A stretch of 64,000 nt of DNA from NCBI RefSeq assembly GCF_000017585.1, contig NC_009714.1, forward strand, positions 1,148,663-1,212,662, in the 5' to 3' direction. Source of the stretch: Campylobacter hominis ATCC BAA-381 (lineage in GTDB: Bacteria; Campylobacterota; Campylobacteria; Campylobacterales; Campylobacteraceae). The position numbers were made by a program, and so were the translations under genes. A model generated the notes under the pieces. The model had not been told where the DNA came from. It did no database searches and worked only from the letters and a program-made list of their open reading frames with translations. Of this stretch, positions 26,914-34,810 are shown piece after piece (position 1 is the first letter of the stretch; every line of letters starts with the position of its first letter).

Positions 26914-27231
26914 CTATTTCAAAGTTTCGATATAATCATTTACTGCTGCTAAATCTTCTTCGCTAAGTTTTGACATTTGAACTTTCATAACGGCGCCAAG
27001 ACCGAATTTACCTTTTCCGCCATTAAGTTCGCCTGCTTTTAATGCTTTCATAGTTTCAAGTCTTTCCTCTTTAGCGACTGTATTTAAAGCAGGAACTTTT
27101 TTAAAATATTGCATCTCTGCATTTTTACCGTGGCATTGAACACATTTTTTATAAAGTTCAGCACCGTCAGCTGCAAAGAGACTTCCACTACATGCTGCCG
27201 CCAAAGCAGCTACTACTAGTAATTTTTTCAT
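26914..27231 (-). CDS. periplasmic cytochrome c553 (class I c-type)
   Basis: 105 residues: signal peptide MKKLLVVAALAAACSGSLFA, then a compact single-heme domain with CVQCHGK as the heme-attachment site and a methionine-rich C-terminal half (GAVMKVQMSKL) that could supply the axial Met. It is the small soluble electron carrier that takes electrons from the bc1 complex to cytochrome c oxidase or peroxidase in Campylobacter (Cj1153-like). It lies close to the petABC genes but 118 bases beyond petC with its own terminator, so it may be a separate transcript. Confidence 0.88.
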   Translation of the reverse strand: MKKLLVVAALAAACSGSLFAADGAELYKKCVQCHGKNAEMQYFKKVPALNTVAKEERLETMKALKAGELNGGKGKFGLGAVMKVQMSKLSEEDLAAVNDYIETLK

Positions 27232-27311
27232 TTTTACTCTCCTTAAAAAAATTTTTCAAACAAAATTATATTAATTTTTTGTAAATAAATGTCCACAAAA
27301 AAATATAAAAA

Positions 27312-27340
27312 TTTTTAGGTAATTTTAAATTACCTAAAAA
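27312..27340 (-). terminator. intrinsic terminator after petC
   Basis: Inverted repeat TTTTTAGGTAA / TTACCTAAAAA around a TTTTAAA loop, nine bases beyond the petC stop. T-rich sequence follows on the minus strand. Confidence 0.75.
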
Positions 27341-27348
27341 GCTTAAAT

Positions 27349-28452
27349 TTAATGCAATTTACTCCAAACTTGACGTTTGAATAACCATGCAAAAACAGAC
27401 AAAATTACAAAATAAAGCATTATATACAAAGCGGTTTTTTCTCTGTTCGCTTTATTTCCATCGCCTACTTCATAAAGATAATCAATCACTTGTGTCTCTG
27501 CTTTTTCATTTAAACCTGTTCGCGGCATAGCAGTTCCTGGAAGCATTTTTTGCGGATCGTTTATAAATTTATGCAAATAATCCGCTCCCCTAGATTTTAT
27601 CATTGTAGAAAGATCAGGCGGAAATGAACCCATATAATCTTTTACAAAATTCGGCAAACTTGTCATTTTACGTTTATCGTATCTTAAATCATGGCATCTT
27701 TGGCAAGCATCTTCAAAAACAGCACTATTTTCCATATTTTTAGGTGCAACTGATTTCAGATATGCAACTATGCTTGATATCTCTTTCGACTCATCTTCCA
27801 TAGCTGTAAATGGTATCATCGGATGCATTCGTTCTTCGCCGAATTTATGATCCACTTTTGTCGCCATAGCCGGATTTTTAATTATAGCTGCTAAAAATTT
27901 ATCAGAATACAAATATCCGGCACTGCTTAAGTCAGGCGGATTGACACCATACGCTTCACTTGACGTATTTGCATCGGAAACCGGATCCAATCCTGCTGAT
28001 TTTAAACCATGACAAGAATAGCAGGCGCCCATAAATAAATCAGCGCCTTGTGCTGCGTCGCCTTTACTTAAATCAATTTTATTTATATCATCCCAAAATA
28101 ATGTGTATTTATCTTGTGTGTTTTTTGCAGATTCAAGTGTATTTTCTGCGCTTTTAAGATTTGCTTTTGCGGCATCTAATGCTTTTTTAGCTTCTTTAAT
28201 TTCGTTTTCTTTTCCTTTTTTTTCTATTTTTTGAAGTAAATTAGCAGATTTTTCCACTTCTTTTTTAGAATTTTCAAACTCAATCTTAGCATTTTCCACA
28301 TTTGTATTTGCAAGTTGCTTATCTTCCAATTCAACATCATAATTAGCATCTGCGACAGTCGGATTCATTATGCTATGTGCATAAGGTTCAATTCCATAAT
28401 AAGTAAAACCTATAACAATAATTAATATGATTAAAATTTTAAGATCTCTCAT
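27349..28452 (-). CDS. petC: ubiquinol/menaquinol-cytochrome c reductase, diheme cytochrome c subunit
   Basis: 367 residues. An N-terminal membrane helix (about 5-20) is followed by a Lys/Glu/Ala-rich coiled-coil stretch at about residues 43-118. Two cytochrome c domains follow, with heme sites at Cys144-His148 (CYSCH) and Cys250-His254 (CQRCH), and a C-terminal membrane anchor (about 341-360). The tandem diheme layout is that of epsilonproteobacterial PetC, not the monoheme cytochrome c1 of alphaproteobacteria. It accepts electrons from the Rieske protein. Gap of two bases from petB. Confidence 0.9.
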   Translation of the reverse strand: MRDLKILIILIIVIGFTYYGIEPYAHSIMNPTVADANYDVELEDKQLANTNVENAKIEFENSKKEVEKSANLLQKIEKKGKENEIKEAKKALDAAKANLKSAENTLESAKNTQDKYTLFWDDINKIDLSKGDAAQGADLFMGACYSCHGLKSAGLDPVSDANTSSEAYGVNPPDLSSAGYLYSDKFLAAIIKNPAMATKVDHKFGEERMHPMIPFTAMEDESKEISSIVAYLKSVAPKNMENSAVFEDACQRCHDLRYDKRKMTSLPNFVKDYMGSFPPDLSTMIKSRGADYLHKFINDPQKMLPGTAMPRTGLNEKAETQVIDYLYEVGDGNKANREKTALYIMLYFVILSVFAWLFKRQVWSKLH

Positions 28453-28454
28453 AA

Positions 28455-29714
28455 TTAACCCCTTTTTCTTTCAGCAATTGTGATAAGCGGCAACACTAAA
28501 ACAATCTCTAAAATATAAATCATAGACAATATAAAACCTATAAGCGAATTACTGATACCAAAAGTTGCTCCATCAGCAGGTAATTTTCCAAAAATTGTCA
28601 AAAATACCATATCAATCAAAAGAACCCAAAACCAAATCAAAAATGCATAATTTTTATGAGCCGGAGCCACTTTATCGCTTCTATCAAGCCAAGGAAGCAA
28701 AAATAAACTAATGCCTGCAAATCCAAACGCTATAAATCCGATATCAGCCGCTTTTAAGCTACCTATATCAAAGAAAAATCCGCGCAAAATTTCATATTGC
28801 CACAAGAAATACCATTCAGGATAAATATGTGTAGGAGTTTTTAGATTATCGGCAGGATCAAAATTTATAGGATCCATAGCAAAATTAAATTGAAAACCTA
28901 CCAAATAAAAAAAGAAAATCATAAAAAGACTTACATAAAATATATCTTTAGATAAAAATCCAGGCCAAAATGGAATAACTTTACTCTCTTTTGTTTTTCC
29001 TTCAAGGAATTTCTCAGCTTCCAAATCGAAATCTATCTCTTCGCCTTCTAAATTGTTTACGTGCGGAAATCTCAAAGAATAGAAATGAAATGCGATAATA
29101 GCAATAGTAACAATAGGAAGCAAACAAACATGAAGCATAAAAAATCTTGTAAGTGTCGGATCGCTTACTGCATAATCGCCTCTTATCCATTCTACAAGAG
29201 CATCACCAATAACAGGAATTCCGCCAAATAGATTTGTAATAACCATAGCAGCCCAGTAACTCATTTGTCCCCAAGGAAGCATATAGCCGCTAAACGCTTC
29301 GGCAGAAAAAACGATGAAAAGCAGCATTCCGCCAATCCAAATCATCTCTCTACCTTTTTTATACGATCTAAAATAAATTCCTACAAACATATGTATATAT
29401 ATAATCAAAAATGTAACTGATGCTGAAACTGCATGTATATGTCTCCAAAGCCATCCGTATTCAACTTCTTGCATAATTGTAAAATTTACGCTATCAAATG
29501 CAAGGTTTGCATCAGGTTTATAATACATTACAAGCATAAGCCCGCTAATAAACAAAAATAAAAATAAAACAAGCAATGTAACGCCCATAGCCCATAAAAA
29601 GTTAATATTTTTAGGAATCCAATACTCGCTCATCATCACTTTCATAAATTTATTTGTAGCCAATCGTTGATCAAACCAATCCAAAAGTCCAGTTGCTTTT
29701 TTTATGTGTGCCAT
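28455..29714 (-). CDS. petB: cytochrome b subunit of the bc1 complex
   Basis: 419 residues with eight or more membrane helices. The two heme b histidine pairs are seen in YGWLWRHIHAVSASVTFLII / IHMFVGIYFRS and HVCLLPIVTIAIIAFHFYS. The quinol-site PEWYFLWQYEILRG (PEWY motif) is intact. It forms the membrane core that oxidises quinol and passes one electron to the Rieske protein and the other across the membrane. Second gene of petABC; nine bases after petA. Confidence 0.96.
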   Translation of the reverse strand: MAHIKKATGLLDWFDQRLATNKFMKVMMSEYWIPKNINFLWAMGVTLLVLFLFLFISGLMLVMYYKPDANLAFDSVNFTIMQEVEYGWLWRHIHAVSASVTFLIIYIHMFVGIYFRSYKKGREMIWIGGMLLFIVFSAEAFSGYMLPWGQMSYWAAMVITNLFGGIPVIGDALVEWIRGDYAVSDPTLTRFFMLHVCLLPIVTIAIIAFHFYSLRFPHVNNLEGEEIDFDLEAEKFLEGKTKESKVIPFWPGFLSKDIFYVSLFMIFFFYLVGFQFNFAMDPINFDPADNLKTPTHIYPEWYFLWQYEILRGFFFDIGSLKAADIGFIAFGFAGISLFLLPWLDRSDKVAPAHKNYAFLIWFWVLLIDMVFLTIFGKLPADGATFGISNSLIGFILSMIYILEIVLVLPLITIAERKRG

Positions 29715-29723
29715 TTTCTCCCC

Positions 29724-30230
29724 TTATGCCTTTTTTACCATTTTTAGATATTCCGGACCTTCTTCACCCAAAACAAGCTTAGTTCCGTCAATTTTAAAAG
29801 GCGGAATATCAAGCGGTCTTGGCGGCGGACCAAATACATTTATAGCATTTGCGTCAAATCTGCCTCCGTGGCATGCACAAACAAATTCTTTTTGTGCCGG
29901 TTTATAGCTTGGTATACAGCCCAAATGTGTGCAAAGACCTATACAAATTGTATATCTGGCACCATCTACTACGATTTCTCGTTTGTCGTTTTTTGGCATA
30001 TCGGCAGTTTTTTTAAGGATAAATACGGGCTTTTTTCGCCATTCGACTTGATAAAGCTCATTTTCCTTAACAGGCGTAAGATCGACAGTCGTAAATCCGG
30101 CCGCTTTTACGCTAGGAAGCGGATTCCAGCCTTTTTTCAGACCAACAAGCGCAAAAATTCCACCGACAGCGGCAACCGCCCCGAATGCCATGCCGATAAA
30201 ATCTCGTCTTTGTTTATTCTCAATAGACAT
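29724..30230 (-). CDS. petA: Rieske iron-sulfur subunit of the bc1 complex
   Basis: 168 residues. The N-terminal RRDFIGMAFGAVAAVGG stretch reads as a twin-arginine signal that stays as membrane anchor. The [2Fe-2S] ligands are in CTHLGC and CACHGGRFD. The proline-rich FGPPPRPLDIPPF loop after the cluster is standard. First gene of petABC; the start is preceded by an AAGG site. Confidence 0.96.
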   Translation of the reverse strand: MSIENKQRRDFIGMAFGAVAAVGGIFALVGLKKGWNPLPSVKAAGFTTVDLTPVKENELYQVEWRKKPVFILKKTADMPKNDKREIVVDGARYTICIGLCTHLGCIPSYKPAQKEFVCACHGGRFDANAINVFGPPPRPLDIPPFKIDGTKLVLGEEGPEYLKMVKKA

Positions 30231-30540
30231 TGCTTTCCTTTCTATATAAAAAAATCTTTTAATTCTACCAAAAAAATTATTAAAAAATTATGATTTTTGT
30301 TTTTGCATTTAAAATTTTAGAGCATACATTGTTATTCGTTTTTATAAACAATTTTTTAGAAATTCTTAAATTTAATCCGCTGATACCGCAATTTAAACAT
30401 TAAATAAAACATATATTTACATTCACATTATTTTATTTTCAAAAATTTTAATTTATTTTGCAAACATTTTTTATATTTTTTAGTAAAATTTATAATTTTC
30501 AAAGCAAAAATTCTATACAATCACATTTTATTTTAAAAAA
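30231..30540. other. AT-rich region between petA and the tRNA
   Basis: About 310 bases holding the petA promoter region (minus) and the tRNA promoter (plus). I see no gene in it. Confidence 0.5.
30516..30521 (+). promoter_or_regulatory. -10 box of the tRNA gene
   Basis: TACAAT 19 bases upstream of the first tRNA base, a normal spacing for a short precursor leader. Confidence 0.5.
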
Positions 30541-30617
30541 GGGCTCATAGCTCAGTTGGTCAGAGCATCCGGCTCATAACCGGATGGTCCTAGGTTCGAA
30601 TCCTAGTGAGCCCACCA
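30541..30617 (+). tRNA. tRNA with CAU anticodon (Met, or Ile2 if lysidine-modified)
   Basis: A full 77-base cloverleaf including an encoded CCA. The acceptor stem GGGCTCA/TGAGCCC, the D-arm GCTCAGTTGGTCAGAGC, the anticodon arm TCCGG-CTCATAA-CCGGA and the T-arm CTAGG-TTCGAAT-CCTAG all pair. The anticodon is CAT. It is not an initiator, because the three G-C pairs under the anticodon loop are absent. CAT tRNAs may be elongator Met or, after lysidine formation by TilS, Ile2. The CGGCTCATAACCG arm resembles Ile2 genes of other bacteria, so I lean slightly to Ile2. Confidence 0.9.
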
Positions 30618-30632
30618 TAATCAAATTTTTAA

Positions 30633-30830
30633 TTTCATTTTATAAAATGCACTTTACTTGAAAATTTTCAATTTTTGCAAATTTTAAAATCACATTCTTA
30701 TATACTTAAATTTAAAGTTATAAAAAACGACTGCTACACAAAAAATCAAATCGACAAATTATTTAAGGCAGAAGAAGATACATTTTTAAAAAATTCAAAA
30801 AACAGTAAATTTTACAAATTTTATGCGCTA
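30633..30830 (+). pseudogene. 66-codon open stretch without a usual start; possible gene relic
   Basis: Open between a TAA at 30630 and a TAA at 30831, with no in-frame ATG; a TTG at 30675 would give 52 residues. The translation has protein-like composition (for example CYTKNQIDKLFKAEEDTFL). A run this long without a stop is uncommon in sequence this AT-rich. It could be the decayed end of a lost gene, or chance. I do not recognise a family. Confidence 0.25.
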
Positions 30831-30950
30831 TAACTTAAAAACGTTATTTATTTTAATATTTATTCAGTAAAAAAGTAAAAAATTTATATACCGTTTAAAA
30901 CAAAACTTGATAGAATAAAAAATATTTTTCATTTAAAAAAGGAGTAACTA
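30831..30950. promoter_or_regulatory. upstream region of the symporter gene
   Basis: Contains a TAGAAT -10-like box at 30909-30914 and an AAGGAG ribosome site just before the ATG at 30951. Confidence 0.4.
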
Positions 30951-32249
30951 ATGAAAAAAATTTTTAGCTGGTATTTTCGTGCTAATTTAGCATACAGAAT
31001 ACTTGGAGCCTTAGTAATCGGTTCCATTGCAGGAATTCTCGTTCCAAAAGGAATCACTTTATTTGGAGATACGACTCTGCTGAATGTTATATCACCTTTT
31101 GGAGATTTGTTTATCAGGCTTTTAAAGATGATAATAGTGCCGATTATCGTAGCTTCGCTGATAATGGGAACAAGTTCTGTTGAACCATCAAAACTTGGAA
31201 GAGTCGGCAGAAAAGCTGTATTTTTTTACTTTATGACGACACTTCTTGCCATTATTATAGGTCTTGCTTGCGCATTTGTATTTAAACCGGGAAGCGGACT
31301 TGTTCTAAGTGATAGTTCGGCTGCCGTTTCAAAAGCAGCTCAAGCACCAAGTTTAAGTCAAATATTTTTAAATATGGTTCCTACAAATCCAATCTCTTCT
31401 ATGGCAAATACAGAAGTTTTACCGATGATTTGTTTTTGTATATTTTTTGGTATCGGACTGGCATTTTGCAAAGAGAGCAGCAATGAAAGAATAAAAAATT
31501 CGGCAAAAATTGTTTTCGGTTTTTTTGAAGGTGTAAGTGAAATAATGTTTAAAGTAGTAAGATGGATTATGGAATACGCTCCAATAGGTGTGTTTGCATT
31601 GATGTTTACAGTATTTAACAAAAGCGGCGCAGGAGCATTTAGCTCACTTGCAAATGTTACAATTTCACTCTACATCGGACTTGCATTGCAAGTATTTTTG
31701 GTTTATTGCGGAATTTGCCTACTTATCAAACTAAGTCCTTTAGATTTCCTAAAAAAGGTAAAAGATCCGATGCTTACAGCTTTTGTTACAAGAAGTTCAA
31801 ATGCGACTTTGCCTATCTCAATGGATACAGCAGAACACAAAATGGGTGTTCCAAAAGGTGTTTATAGTTTTGTATTACCTGTAGGTGCAACTGTAAATAT
31901 GAACGGAACTACGATTTATCTTGGAATTTGTTCTCTTTTTATAGCAAACGCATGTGGAATTGATCTCAGCGCCGGTCATTATCTAACCATTATCATTACC
32001 TCGATTTTAGCAGCTGTCGGAACAGCAGGCGTTCCTGGAGCTGGAGCTTTAATGCTGCTTTTGGTACTTGAAGCGCTAGGTATAGAAGTCAATGGAAACG
32101 TTGCGATTGCTTACGGTATGATTCTAGGAATAGACGCTATTTTAGATATGGGTAGAACATCTATGAATGTCGTTGGCGATGTTATTGCATCTATTTGGGT
32201 TGCTAAAACTGAAGGTGAACTTGATGAAAGCAAGTGGAAACACGTCTAA
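30951..32249 (+). CDS. sodium:dicarboxylate/amino-acid symporter (DAACS family)
   Basis: 432 residues and about eight membrane helices plus two re-entrant hairpins. The hallmark motifs are present: serine-rich hairpin TRSSNATLPISMD, VNMNGTTIYLGICSLFIA in helix 7, the second hairpin AAVGTAGVPGAGALMLLLVLE, and the substrate-binding ILDMGRTSMNVVGD helix with its Asp and Arg. It imports C4-dicarboxylates or acidic/neutral amino acids with sodium. C. jejuni carries a similar protein (Cj0025c). Amino acids and organic acids are the main carbon sources of these bacteria. The exact substrate is not determinable by eye. Confidence 0.88.
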   Translation: MKKIFSWYFRANLAYRILGALVIGSIAGILVPKGITLFGDTTLLNVISPFGDLFIRLLKMIIVPIIVASLIMGTSSVEPSKLGRVGRKAVFFYFMTTLLAIIIGLACAFVFKPGSGLVLSDSSAAVSKAAQAPSLSQIFLNMVPTNPISSMANTEVLPMICFCIFFGIGLAFCKESSNERIKNSAKIVFGFFEGVSEIMFKVVRWIMEYAPIGVFALMFTVFNKSGAGAFSSLANVTISLYIGLALQVFLVYCGICLLIKLSPLDFLKKVKDPMLTAFVTRSSNATLPISMDTAEHKMGVPKGVYSFVLPVGATVNMNGTTIYLGICSLFIANACGIDLSAGHYLTIIITSILAAVGTAGVPGAGALMLLLVLEALGIEVNGNVAIAYGMILGIDAILDMGRTSMNVVGDVIASIWVAKTEGELDESKWKHV

Positions 32250-32251
32250 AT

Positions 32252-32279
32252 TTTAAGAGGCGCGATGCCGCCTCTTAAA
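32252..32279 (+). terminator. intrinsic terminator after the symporter gene
   Basis: Perfect 11-bp stem TTTAAGAGGCG / CGCCTCTTAAA with a six-base loop, right after the stop codon. The following T-run is short. Confidence 0.75.
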
Positions 32280-32336
32280 TTAATTTAAAATCTATCATAA
32301 TTTTTACTTTAAATTAAAAAAATATCACTGTGATAA

Positions 32337-32609
32337 ACTATACAAATTATAATCTTAAATGAAGTTTTTGATGACAATTATAAAAAAATAAAATCAATGC
32401 TTGATAAAAATACAGCTCCGGTAAATATGAAAGATAAAAATGACATATACAGATATTTAAAATAGTGTATGCATATTGACAATAAAAACCGCAATATACT
32501 TTTATGATAATATTTTTGGCAAATATATTTAAAATTTTGTAAGTTAAAAAACGAACTTTTAGAACTTGAAAAAATAACTATAAATTTAAAAAAATTATGC
32601 TTTGAAATA
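32337..32609 (+). pseudogene. decayed coding sequence (three open stretches in one frame broken by stops)
   Basis: In a single plus-strand frame there is a 42-codon stretch (32337-32462, protein-like, with SMLDKNTAPVNMKDKNDIYR), a short piece, and a 33-codon stretch (32511-32609, with KLKNELLELEKITINLKKL). They are separated only by TAG at 32463 and TGA-TAA at 32505-32510. The shared frame and amphipathic composition suggest the remains of one gene. No homologue recognised. The rest of the 32280-32858 gap is AT-rich and featureless. Confidence 0.3.
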
Positions 32610-32827
32610 TAAAAAAGATAAAATTTTAATGGTAAAGAAATGAAAAAACTGGAGAAGCGATATAAATATATTTTTTTAAAATAAAATGATGCAATGATTA
32701 AAAATAAACTGAAAAATTTTTTTATAGATTATTACTTTATACGATTTTGCGTTATTTACCATTAAAATTTTATCTTAATTTAAATGTATATTTTAAATTT
32801 ATTGATATTATTAAACATTTTCTTTAA

Positions 32828-32833
32828 TATAAT
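32828..32833 (+). promoter_or_regulatory. -10 box of the 32859 gene
   Basis: TATAAT, 25 bases upstream of the ATG at 32859, with an AAGGT ribosome site in between. Confidence 0.5.
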
Positions 32834-32858
32834 TATAAAAATATAAGGTAAAATTTTG

Positions 32859-33356
32859 ATGAATAAAAATTCAGTTATAAAAAAGCGTTTAAATTTATTT
32901 TTAAAAATTACGGCAGCTTCTTTTTCGGTCGCTATATTTTTTATATGTATGCGATATTTTTTGGTAGAACCTTTGATAAACTCTATTTTTCCAAGCGAAA
33001 GCGAATTCGATGTCGATCCGATTAAATGGCTTGAAATCTTACTTCTTCAAATATTCGTTTATTGGATTTTTTTATTTTTTCTATTTTACGGTTTTATAAA
33101 ATATGGTTTTTTTGATAAATTTATTGATTTTTGTATAAATATTTTTGGATATCTGTTTATGATGCCGTTTTTTATTTTTTTTATAGACATACTTATAATT
33201 TTTATTTTTCAAATATCTGAAACAACCTGTAAAAGTGTATATTTGTCATTTAAAATAAGCCAAATTTCGTGTTTTGTTTTTAGTCTGTTTTATTTTTGTT
33301 ATTTTATGTTAAGAGAAATCGGAAAAATAATAAATTCAAAAGCTAATCCAATATAA
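32859..33356 (+). CDS. hypothetical membrane protein with four predicted helices
   Basis: 165 residues, Phe/Ile-rich, unrecognised. The ATG at 32859 follows AAGGTAAAATTTTG; a TTG one codon earlier is also open. Hydrophobic segments lie at about residues 14-33, 58-82, 95-117 and 132-152. A short acidic loop (PSESEFDVDP) lies between the first two. The gene has its own promoter box and terminator, so it is a monocistronic unit. The low complexity of the helices makes family recognition by eye impossible. Confidence 0.6.
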   Translation: MNKNSVIKKRLNLFLKITAASFSVAIFFICMRYFLVEPLINSIFPSESEFDVDPIKWLEILLLQIFVYWIFLFFLFYGFIKYGFFDKFIDFCINIFGYLFMMPFFIFFIDILIIFIFQISETTCKSVYLSFKISQISCFVFSLFYFCYFMLREIGKIINSKANPI

Positions 33357-33394
33357 AATGATTTTATAAAAAATATAATGATTTTTCGGAAAAC

Positions 33395-33430
33395 AAAATA
33401 TAAGCTGTTTCGGGCGAGCTTATATTTTTA
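33395..33430 (+). terminator. intrinsic terminator after the 32859 gene
   Basis: Perfect 12-bp stem AAAATATAAGCT / AGCTTATATTTT with a ten-base loop (GTTTCGGGCG), running into T-rich sequence. Confidence 0.75.
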
Positions 33431-33745
33431 TATCTATTTGTATTCTTTTTATATTAAATTTGATTGTTTATAAATTTATAAATTATATATAAACTTTTTT
33501 ATGAGCGCTTTAAAATAGTTTCCGGCATATATGTTTTAAAAAGGAGATATTATAAAATTTCAAAAATTTTCAGTTAGCGAAATATTACAGAATACGACGT
33601 TTTAAAATAAGCCGCTTTTTAAAAACTGAATTTATGAAAACTTATAAAATTTTATATTGCGTTTCATTACAATATAAATTACAAAAAATCGAAATTTATA
33701 CAGTAAAAAAATAAAAGTATTTAAAAAAACAGTGATTATAAAATA
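33431..33745. other. AT-rich gap upstream of the asd terminator
   Basis: About 315 bases. An AAGGAG-like site at about 33541 is followed by a short open frame with no ATG, GTG or TTG start, possibly a relic. Nothing else recognised. Confidence 0.4.
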
Positions 33746-33775
33746 GCCGGAAATTGGCAATTAGCAAATTCCGGC
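33746..33775 (-). terminator. intrinsic terminator after asd
   Basis: Seven-bp G/C-rich stem GCCGGAA / TTCCGGC seven bases past the asd stop on the minus strand, followed by a T-rich tract. Confidence 0.65.
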
Positions 33776-33781
33776 AAAATT

Positions 33782-34810
33782 TTATTCGGCAAATTTATCT
33801 ATCCATTTAAGTGCTATTCGCACGGCATTTGTAGCGGCTCCTACGCGGATTTGATCTGCACTGCACCATAAATGCAGTATTTTCTCATCAAAAAGATCCC
33901 GTCTTATTCTGCCGACATAAGTTTCATTTGTGTTGCTTGAAAAAATCGGCATAGGATATAAATTTTTGCTCGGATCATCACAAAGCACAAGACTTGGCGC
34001 ATTGCTTAAAATTTCACGTACTTTATCCAATTCAAAATCTTTGCGAAATTTTATCGTAATTGCTTCGCTATGACTTCTTAATACAGGAACCCTTACACAA
34101 GTGGCGCTGACTGCCATTTTTTTGTGCAAGATTTTTTGTGTTTCATTCACCATTTTCATCTCTTCTTTTGTATAGAGATTATCTTGAAACACATCGATAT
34201 GCGGGATTACGTTCATAGCGATTGTATGTTGAAAAACTTTCGGTTCATATTCATCCAATTTAAAAGCAAAGAATGCTTGAAGCTCGTTTACAAGCTCATC
34301 CATTCCTTCTTTTCCTGCACCGCTTGTAGCTTGATATGTGCTTACGTCCACGCGCTCAATATCAAAAGCATCATTTAAAGGTTTTAAAATTTGCACCATT
34401 TGGATAGTCGAACAATTAGGATTTGCAATTATTCCGGTTTCTTTCCAAAATTTTATATCTTCAGGATTGCACTCCGGCACTACAAGCGGAACATTTGCCT
34501 GCATTCTAAAATGGCTTGTATTATCTATCACCAAAGCGCCGCTTGCAGCAGCTAAAGGCGCAAAGTGAGCCGAAACCGAACCGCCTGCACTAAAAAATGC
34601 AATGTCGACTTCGTTTTCATCAAAAACTGTATTTGTAAGCTCTTTTACTTTATAAGTTTCACCGTTAAACTCTATCTCGCTTCCGGCACTTCTTATGCTC
34701 GCAAGCGGTAAAACATTGTTCACAGGAAATTTCATTTCACCTAAAACTCGAAAGATTTCTTCTCCTACAGCACCAGTAGCACCGACAACAGCTATATTAA
34801 ATCTCCTCAT
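33782..34810 (-). CDS. asd: aspartate-semialdehyde dehydrogenase
   Basis: Converts aspartyl phosphate to the semialdehyde, the branch point to lysine, diaminopimelate (cell wall), threonine and methionine. 342 residues; NADP-binding [16 protein letters not shown] at the N-terminus, catalytic cysteine in [18 protein letters not shown], and the active-site region [13 protein letters not shown]. The start codon overlaps the end of gyrA by 14 bases on the same strand, so asd is expressed with gyrA. In C. jejuni asd and gyrA are also near neighbours. Confidence 0.97.
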   Translation of the reverse strand: MRRFNIAVVGATGAVGEEIFRVLGEMKFPVNNVLPLASIRSAGSEIEFNGETYKVKELTNTVFDENEVDIAFFSAGGSVSAHFAPLAAASGALVIDNTSHFRMQANVPLVVPECNPEDIKFWKETGIIANPNCSTIQMVQILKPLNDAFDIERVDVSTYQATSGAGKEGMDELVNELQAFFAFKLDEYEPKVFQHTIAMNVIPHIDVFQDNLYTKEEMKMVNETQKILHKKMAVSATCVRVPVLRSHSEAITIKFRKDFELDKVREILSNAPSLVLCDDPSKNLYPMPIFSSNTNETYVGRIRRDLFDEKILHLWCSADQIRVGAATNAVRIALKWIDKFAE

